Shown piece by piece: positions 24,274 through 28,294 of a stretch of DNA of 28,294 bases. The notes under the pieces were generated by a model. The model did not search any database. It saw nothing but the letters and a program-made list of their open reading frames with translations, and was not told the DNA's origin. A program made the position numbers and the translations under genes. The DNA is from REEB95 sp035632395 (GTDB lineage Bacteria > Pseudomonadota > Alphaproteobacteria > ATCC43930 > CGMCC-115725), in NCBI GenBank assembly GCA_035632395.1, contig DASQGX010000079.1, forward strand, positions 1 to 28,294. Reading direction: 5' to 3'. The stretch's first letter is position 1. Each line of letters starts with the position of its first letter.

Positions 24274-24920
24274 TGGTGAAGCCGCGCGCCATCATCTTCG
24301 ACTGGGATAATACCCTGGTTGATACCTGGGAGACGATCCACGAAGCGCTAGTCGGCACGCTCGAACGCATGGGACATGCGCCGTGGACACTCGCCGAAAC
24401 CAAGTCGCGCGTCGCGCGCAGCCTGAAGCACAGCTTCCCTGATCTGTTCGGCGCGCGGTGGGAAGAGGCACGCCAGGTCTATCTCGACAATTACGCCGCC
24501 ATTCATCTCGAACGTCTGGCGGCGTTGCCAGGCGCCGGCGCCATGCTCGACTCGTTGCACGCTGCCGGCTTTTACCTCGCCGTCGTCAGCAACAAGACGG
24601 GCGCGTCGCTGCGTAAGGAAGCGGCGCATATCGGCTGGGACGGTTATTTCCGCCGCCTTGTCGGTGCCGGCGATGCACAGGCCGACAAGCCCGATCCCGC
24701 CGCGTTTGCGGTTGCGCTCGAAGGCAGCGGAATCGCGGCCAGCCGCAGCGTCTGGTACGTCGGCGACACGGCGCTCGACATGCAAAGCGCGCATCGCGCC
24801 GGTATCACCGGCGTGCTCTTGGGTGAGCCGCATTCGCCTGCCGCCGAGCTTGCTAAGTTCCCGCCAGATATGCGATTTCCAGACTGCGGCAGTTTTGCCC
24901 GCCACCTCAGCGGCATGTGA
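24273..24920 (+). CDS. HAD-superfamily hydrolase, phosphoglycolate-phosphatase-like
   Basis: This is a 215-residue HAD phosphatase. Motif I is DWDNTLVDT (nucleophile Asp near residue 10), motif II VVSNKTG, motif III Lys in ADKPDP, motif IV VGDTALDMQSA. A small helical cap (about 20-80) is inserted after motif I, as in subfamily IA phosphatases such as Gph. The substrate is probably a small sugar or glycolate phosphate, not determined here. GTG 24270 and ATG 24273 are adjacent possible starts; ATG is chosen. It overlaps the dat stop codon by one base and is likely translated with it. Confidence 0.85.
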   Translation: MVKPRAIIFDWDNTLVDTWETIHEALVGTLERMGHAPWTLAETKSRVARSLKHSFPDLFGARWEEARQVYLDNYAAIHLERLAALPGAGAMLDSLHAAGFYLAVVSNKTGASLRKEAAHIGWDGYFRRLVGAGDAQADKPDPAAFAVALEGSGIAASRSVWYVGDTALDMQSAHRAGITGVLLGEPHSPAAELAKFPPDMRFPDCGSFARHLSGM

Positions 24921-24921
24921 A

Positions 24922-24950
24922 TTCCCATCGCCGCCCGGGTCTGTTATCAA
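24922..24950 (+). promoter_or_regulatory. Candidate sigma-70 promoter for hfq
   Basis: TTCCCA (24922-24927), a 17-bp spacer and TATCAA (24945-24950) match 4 of 6 bases at each element. The leader to the hfq ATG at 25041 would be about 84 nt. The same 120-nt gap contains two GGCGCC hexamers (24975-24980 and 24991-24996) that could form a weak stem. Confidence 0.38.
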
Positions 24951-25040
24951 TGAAACGAGCCCGAACGGCCATCCGGCGCCCGAACCACACGGCGCCTGCC
25001 GCAATTCGGCTCCGACAGAACTGAAAGAAGGGAAAGCCCC

Positions 25041-25292
25041 ATGTCGTCGGAAAAATCGCAAAACGTTCAGGACGTCTTTCTCAACAACGTGCGCAAGAAC
25101 AAGACGCCGGTCACGGTGTTCCTGGTCAATGGCGTCAAGCTGCAAGGCATCATCACCTGGTTCGACAATTTCTGTGTGCTGCTGCGGCGCGATGCGCATT
25201 CGCAGCTGGTTTACAAGCACGCGATCTCGACCGTGATGCCGGCGCAGCCGATCCAGTTGTTCGAGCCCGGCAAAGAGGCGGAAGAAGCCTGA
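25041..25292 (+). CDS. hfq: RNA chaperone Hfq
   Basis: This is an 83-residue Sm-like protein. The Sm1 segment (about 28-55, VNGVKLQGIITWFDNFCVLLR) and the Sm2 signature YKHAISTV (58-65) are intact, with N-terminal QNVQDVFLNNVRKNK. It forms a hexamer that pairs small RNAs with mRNAs. In Alphaproteobacteria it also supports nitrogen control by promoting NifA/nitrogen-related gene expression, consistent with its place after ntrYX. The C-terminal tail is short, as usual outside Gammaproteobacteria. A purine-rich AAGAAGGGAAAG precedes the ATG. hflX starts 8 nt downstream. Confidence 0.98.
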   Translation: MSSEKSQNVQDVFLNNVRKNKTPVTVFLVNGVKLQGIITWFDNFCVLLRRDAHSQLVYKHAISTVMPAQPIQLFEPGKEAEEA

Positions 25293-25300
25293 CGCAAAGC

Positions 25301-26641
25301 ATGGCGTCGGAAAGCCCGCGGCGTAATTCAGTCGGTCGGTGTCTGGTGATCCATCCGGTGCTGCGGCATGGTCGCGGCGCCGCTGACAGCACGCGGACGC
25401 GCGGCGCGCGCACGCCCGAGGCGCGCCTCGAAGAAGCGGTCGGCTTGGCGAAGGCGATTGCGCTCGAGGTCGTTGCCGCTGAAATCGCGCGCGTTGCCGC
25501 CTGGAGCCCGGCGGCGCTGCTCGGCAAAGGTGCGATCGAAGAATTCGGACGCACGATTGCCGATCACGCAATCGATGTCGTGGTCATCGATGCGCCGGTG
25601 ACTCCGGTACAGCAGCGCAATCTCGAGCGCGCCTGGAAGTGCAAGGTCATCGACCGTACCGGCTTGATCCTCGAAATCTTCGGCGAGCGTGCACGGACGC
25701 GGGAAGGCCGGCTCCAGGTCGAACTGGCGGCGTTGACGTACCAGCGTTCGCGGCTGGTGCGGTCGTGGACGCACCTCGAACGCCAGCGCGGCGGTTTCGG
25801 CTTCCTCGGTGGTCCCGGCGAAAGCCAGCTCGAAATCGACCGCCGGCTGATCACCGATCGCATTGCCGTGCTGAAGAAGGAGCTCGAGGGCGTCAAGCGC
25901 ACGCGCCAGATCCATCGCGGTGCGCGCAAGCGCGTGCCGTATCCGGTGGTGGCGCTGGTCGGTTACACCAACGCCGGCAAATCGACGTTGTTTAACCGGC
26001 TGACGCGCGCCGAAGTATCATCGGCAGACCGGTTGTTCGAGACGCTCGATCCGACGATGCGGCGCCTCGATCTACCCTCGGGCGATCCAGCAATCCTGTC
26101 GGATACGGTCGGCTTTGTCTCCGATTTGCCGACGACGCTGGTGGCGGCGTTCCGTGCTACGCTTGAAGAAGTGAGCGAAGCCGACCTCATCGTCCATGTG
26201 CGCGATGTCCATCATCCCGACAGCGAAGCGCAACGCGACGATGTGCACCGCGTCCTGGGCGAGATGGGCCTCGGCGAGCGGGTGGAGGAGGGGCTCATCG
26301 AAGCGCTCAACAAAATCGATCTGCTCCCTGCCGACGCCCGTAACGCGTTATTGAATCAGACTCGGCGCAACGAGGCAGCGGTGCCGTTGTCAGCGCGAAC
26401 CGGGCAGGGCTGCGACCGGTTGCTGGCGCTGCTCGACCAGCGGCTCGACGGACGGATGCCCGTGCGGCTCGATATCAAGCTGTCGGACGGTGCCGCGCTC
26501 GCGTGGCTTTATCGTCACGGCACCGTCGTCAAGCGCGAGGACGATGAGCGCGAGGCGCATCTCGAAGTGCGTTTAAGTCCGGCCGAACTCGGCCGGTTCC
26601 AAGCCCGGCACACGGGCGATGAAACACGGAGGCGGCAATGA
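25301..26641 (+). CDS. hflX: GTPase HflX
   Basis: This is a 446-residue ribosome-associated GTPase. The N-terminal HflX domain includes LLGKGAIEE and VQQRNLERAW; the glycine-rich linker GFGFLGGPGESQLE is at 165-178; the G domain has G1 GYTNAGKST (221-229), G3 DTVGFVSDLP, and G4 NKID. HflX splits stalled 70S ribosomes, especially in heat or antibiotic stress. Its position after hfq is conserved over a wide range of Proteobacteria. The Arg-rich N-terminal 30 residues are poorly conserved in appearance, but ATG 25301 is 8 nt after hfq. The stop overlaps the next start (ATGA). Confidence 0.96.
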   Translation: MASESPRRNSVGRCLVIHPVLRHGRGAADSTRTRGARTPEARLEEAVGLAKAIALEVVAAEIARVAAWSPAALLGKGAIEEFGRTIADHAIDVVVIDAPVTPVQQRNLERAWKCKVIDRTGLILEIFGERARTREGRLQVELAALTYQRSRLVRSWTHLERQRGGFGFLGGPGESQLEIDRRLITDRIAVLKKELEGVKRTRQIHRGARKRVPYPVVALVGYTNAGKSTLFNRLTRAEVSSADRLFETLDPTMRRLDLPSGDPAILSDTVGFVSDLPTTLVAAFRATLEEVSEADLIVHVRDVHHPDSEAQRDDVHRVLGEMGLGERVEEGLIEALNKIDLLPADARNALLNQTRRNEAAVPLSARTGQGCDRLLALLDQRLDGRMPVRLDIKLSDGAALAWLYRHGTVVKREDDEREAHLEVRLSPAELGRFQARHTGDETRRRQ

Positions 26642-27504
26642 AAGTGGCATTCCTCGGCCTGGGGGTGATGGGCTATCCGATGGCGGGGCATCTCGCCAAG
26701 AACGGCCACACCGTCACAGTGTTCAACCGCACGGCGTCGCGCGCTGAGGATTGGGTGAAGGAATATGGCGGCGGCTTGCGTCCGACGCCGGCCGAGGCCG
26801 CGACGGATGCGGAAATTGTCTTCGCCTGCGTCGGCAATGACGACGATCTGCGCGCCGTCGTCACTGGCGCGCAGGGCGCATTTGCCGGCATGCAGCGCGG
26901 CGCAATCTTCGCCGATCACACGACGGCGTCGGCGGAAATCGCGCGCGAGCTCTATCAACTGGGCAAGGAGCGGGGCGTCGGTTTTCTCGACGCGCCGGTA
27001 TCCGGCGGCCAGGCTGGCGCGCAGAACGGCAAGCTCACCATCATGGTCGGTGGCGACGACGGCGCCTTCGCCAAGGCGCAACCGGTGATGGCCCATTACG
27101 GCCGCGCCGTGACATTGATGGGGCCAGCAGGCAGCGGCCAACTCACCAAGATGGTCAACCAGATCGCCATCGCCGGATTGTTGCAAGGGTTGTCCGAAGC
27201 GCTCAATTTCGCCGCCCGCGCCGGGCTCGACGGCAAGAAGGTGGTCGAGACGATCTCCAAGGGCGCGGCGCAGTCGTGGCAGATGGACAACCGCGCGCTC
27301 ACGATGCTCGAGGGCAAATTCGATTTTGGCTTCGCGGTGGACTGGATGCGCAAGGATCTCGGCATCTGTCTGGGCGAGGCACGGTGTAACAAATCGGCGC
27401 TGCCGGTGACCGCGCTGGTCGATCAGTTTTACCAGCGCATCCAAGAGCGGGGCGGTGGCCGCTGGGATACGTCGAGTCTGATCAATCTGCTAATGGAAGC
27501 CTAG
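26638..27504 (+). CDS. NAD(P)-dependent oxidoreductase, 3-hydroxyisobutyrate-dehydrogenase family
   Basis: This is a 288-residue beta-hydroxyacid dehydrogenase. The Rossmann motif GLGVMGYPMA (7-16) starts the protein; FNRT at 29-32 suggests preference for NADP; the substrate motif DAPVSGGQAGA is at 118-128 and the catalytic lysine is Lys171 in GQLTKMVNQ. Members reduce or oxidise 3-hydroxyisobutyrate, tartronate semialdehyde, or succinic semialdehyde/glyoxylate (GLYR type). The exact substrate is not evident. The ATG overlaps the hflX stop by 4 bp, so translation is coupled. No hairpin followed by a T-run is seen in the 82 nt between it and the convergent mazG. Confidence 0.87.
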   Translation: MKVAFLGLGVMGYPMAGHLAKNGHTVTVFNRTASRAEDWVKEYGGGLRPTPAEAATDAEIVFACVGNDDDLRAVVTGAQGAFAGMQRGAIFADHTTASAEIARELYQLGKERGVGFLDAPVSGGQAGAQNGKLTIMVGGDDGAFAKAQPVMAHYGRAVTLMGPAGSGQLTKMVNQIAIAGLLQGLSEALNFAARAGLDGKKVVETISKGAAQSWQMDNRALTMLEGKFDFGFAVDWMRKDLGICLGEARCNKSALPVTALVDQFYQRIQERGGGRWDTSSLINLLMEA

Positions 27505-27586
27505 GCACGGAGCCCGATTTCGGTCCCTGCACACGTGTCAGAGTCGGTATTCAGCCACTTGTATTTAAAGATTTTGTCGCTCTGTC

Positions 27587-28294
27587 TTAGCATTCCTCGG
27601 CTTTGACCGCCTGCCATTCGGCCTCAAGCGTATCGAGGCCGGCATGGGCCGAATCGACGCCGCGAGCAGCTAGGCGTTCCTCGATTTTGCGGAAGCGGCG
27701 CTCGAACTTGCGGCAAGCGCCGCGCAACGCCCGTTCGGGGTCGATCTCGAGCCGCCGCGCCAGATTGACCACGGCGAACAGCAGGTCGCCGAGTTCATCC
27801 TCGCTGCGAGGTTTGCTGCCTGATTCTGCTTTAAGTTCAGCAATTTCTTCCGTGATCTTACCGTAGATCGGCGTCACGTCCGGCCAGTCGAATCCAACCC
27901 GGGCGGCTCGGCGTTGGAGCTTGGCGGCGCGGGTCAACGCGGGCAATGCGGCACCGACGCCGTCGAGCGCGCTCGCGTGCTTGCCCTGGGCGGCCGATTT
28001 GGTCCGCCGTTCGTGGGCTTTCTGGTCCTCCCAGGCCGCTGTCTGGGCGGCTGCTGAGCCGATCAGGGCCTTACCGAAGACGTGCGGATGGCGTCGGACC
28101 ATCTTGTTCGCGATGGCTGCCGCCACGTCGTCGAAGTCAAATGCGCCGGTTTCCTCGGCCATACGGGCGTGGAACGCGACCTGGAGGAGCAGATCGCCAA
28201 GTTCTTCTTTGAGTTCGGGCATGGCGCCGCGTTCGGCGGCTTCGGCGACCTCGTAAGCTTCCTCGATGGTATACGGCGCGATGGTCGCGAAATT
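27587..28294 (-). CDS. mazG: Nucleoside triphosphate pyrophosphohydrolase MazG (partial, N-terminus outside window)
   Basis: This covers the C-terminal 235 codons of MazG; the frame remains open at the right edge, so the start lies outside. Visible are the first domain metal-binding motif (EEAYEV near the edge, then ELKEELGDLLLQVAFHARMA), the RRHPHVFG motif, and the second domain with EEIAELKAE and EDELGDLLFAVVNLAR. MazG hydrolyses NTPs and dNTPs to monophosphates and pyrophosphate and helps house-clean the nucleotide pool and tune ppGpp. Two EExxE-type domains fit the full-length two-domain form. Proximity to hflX and hfq is common in Alphaproteobacteria, though here it is convergent with an intervening dehydrogenase. 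Confidence 0.95.
   Translation of the reverse strand, partial: NFATIAPYTIEEAYEVAEAAERGAMPELKEELGDLLLQVAFHARMAEETGAFDFDDVAAAIANKMVRRHPHVFGKALIGSAAAQTAAWEDQKAHERRTKSAAQGKHASALDGVGAALPALTRAAKLQRRAARVGFDWPDVTPIYGKITEEIAELKAESGSKPRSEDELGDLLFAVVNLARRLEIDPERALRGACRKFERRFRKIEERLAARGVDSAHAGLDTLEAEWQAVKAEEC

Noticed and set aside
24975..24996. GGCGCC-N10-GGCGCC as a terminator or operator before hfq
   Set aside because: The arms are short and GGCGCC is frequent in this GC-rich DNA; no T-run follows.
24348..25571. 407-codon minus-strand frame across HAD, hfq and hflX
   Set aside because: It crosses three well-supported genes and an intergenic gap; no family features.
27532..27539. ACACGTGT palindrome between the dehydrogenase and mazG
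   Set aside because: Only 8 bp, no T-run, and no reason to assign it a role.

Overview
The window is GC-rich, densely packed chromosomal DNA from an alphaproteobacterium, most likely Rhodospirillales or a close relative. That placement is an inference. It rests on the ispDF fusion, the chain dusB-ntrB-ntrC-ntrY-ntrX, and hfq-hflX-mazG nearby, a neighbourhood widely conserved in Alphaproteobacteria. I see no rRNA, tRNA, CRISPR array or insertion sequence, and no stretch over 300 bases without a gene.

Left part (1-6.8 kb), mostly accessory. A molybdenum hydroxylase large subunit is cut by the left edge. Next come a small YqjD/ElaB-like plus YqjE-like membrane protein pair preceded by an FNR/FixK-type box, and an MFS transporter. 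A divergent MGDG-synthase-type glycosyltransferase follows. Then a TetR regulator and an MFS transporter are transcribed divergently from overlapping promoters that share a palindromic operator. An 83-residue protein of unknown function closes this part.

Central part (6.8-15.8 kb). A tight minus-strand run ispDF-pgpA-pncC supplies isoprenoid precursors, phosphatidylglycerol and NMN recycling. Divergent from it is a plus-strand export operon: macA, macB, a NodT-type outer-membrane lipoprotein and a flavodoxin-fold quinone reductase. This is a complete tripartite pump plus a redox enzyme, and an FNR/FixK-type box lies upstream of macA at class II promoter spacing. A convergent MFS gene ends the segment. 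The segment sits where ispDF and dusB are often neighbours, so it looks like an accessory insertion.

Right part (16-28.3 kb). dusB-ntrB-ntrC abut or overlap and form the nitrogen-control operon. After 162 bp containing a perfect palindrome come ntrY-ntrX, a second two-component pair. Then follow a D-amino-acid-transaminase-like gene, a HAD phosphatase, hfq, hflX, a 3-hydroxyisobutyrate-dehydrogenase-family gene translationally coupled to hflX, and a convergent mazG cut by the right edge.

I found no clearly new biological system. The most checkable new observations are the two FNR/FixK-like boxes with identical spacer and geometry, the TetR/MFS shared operator, and the efflux-plus-quinone-reductase cassette.
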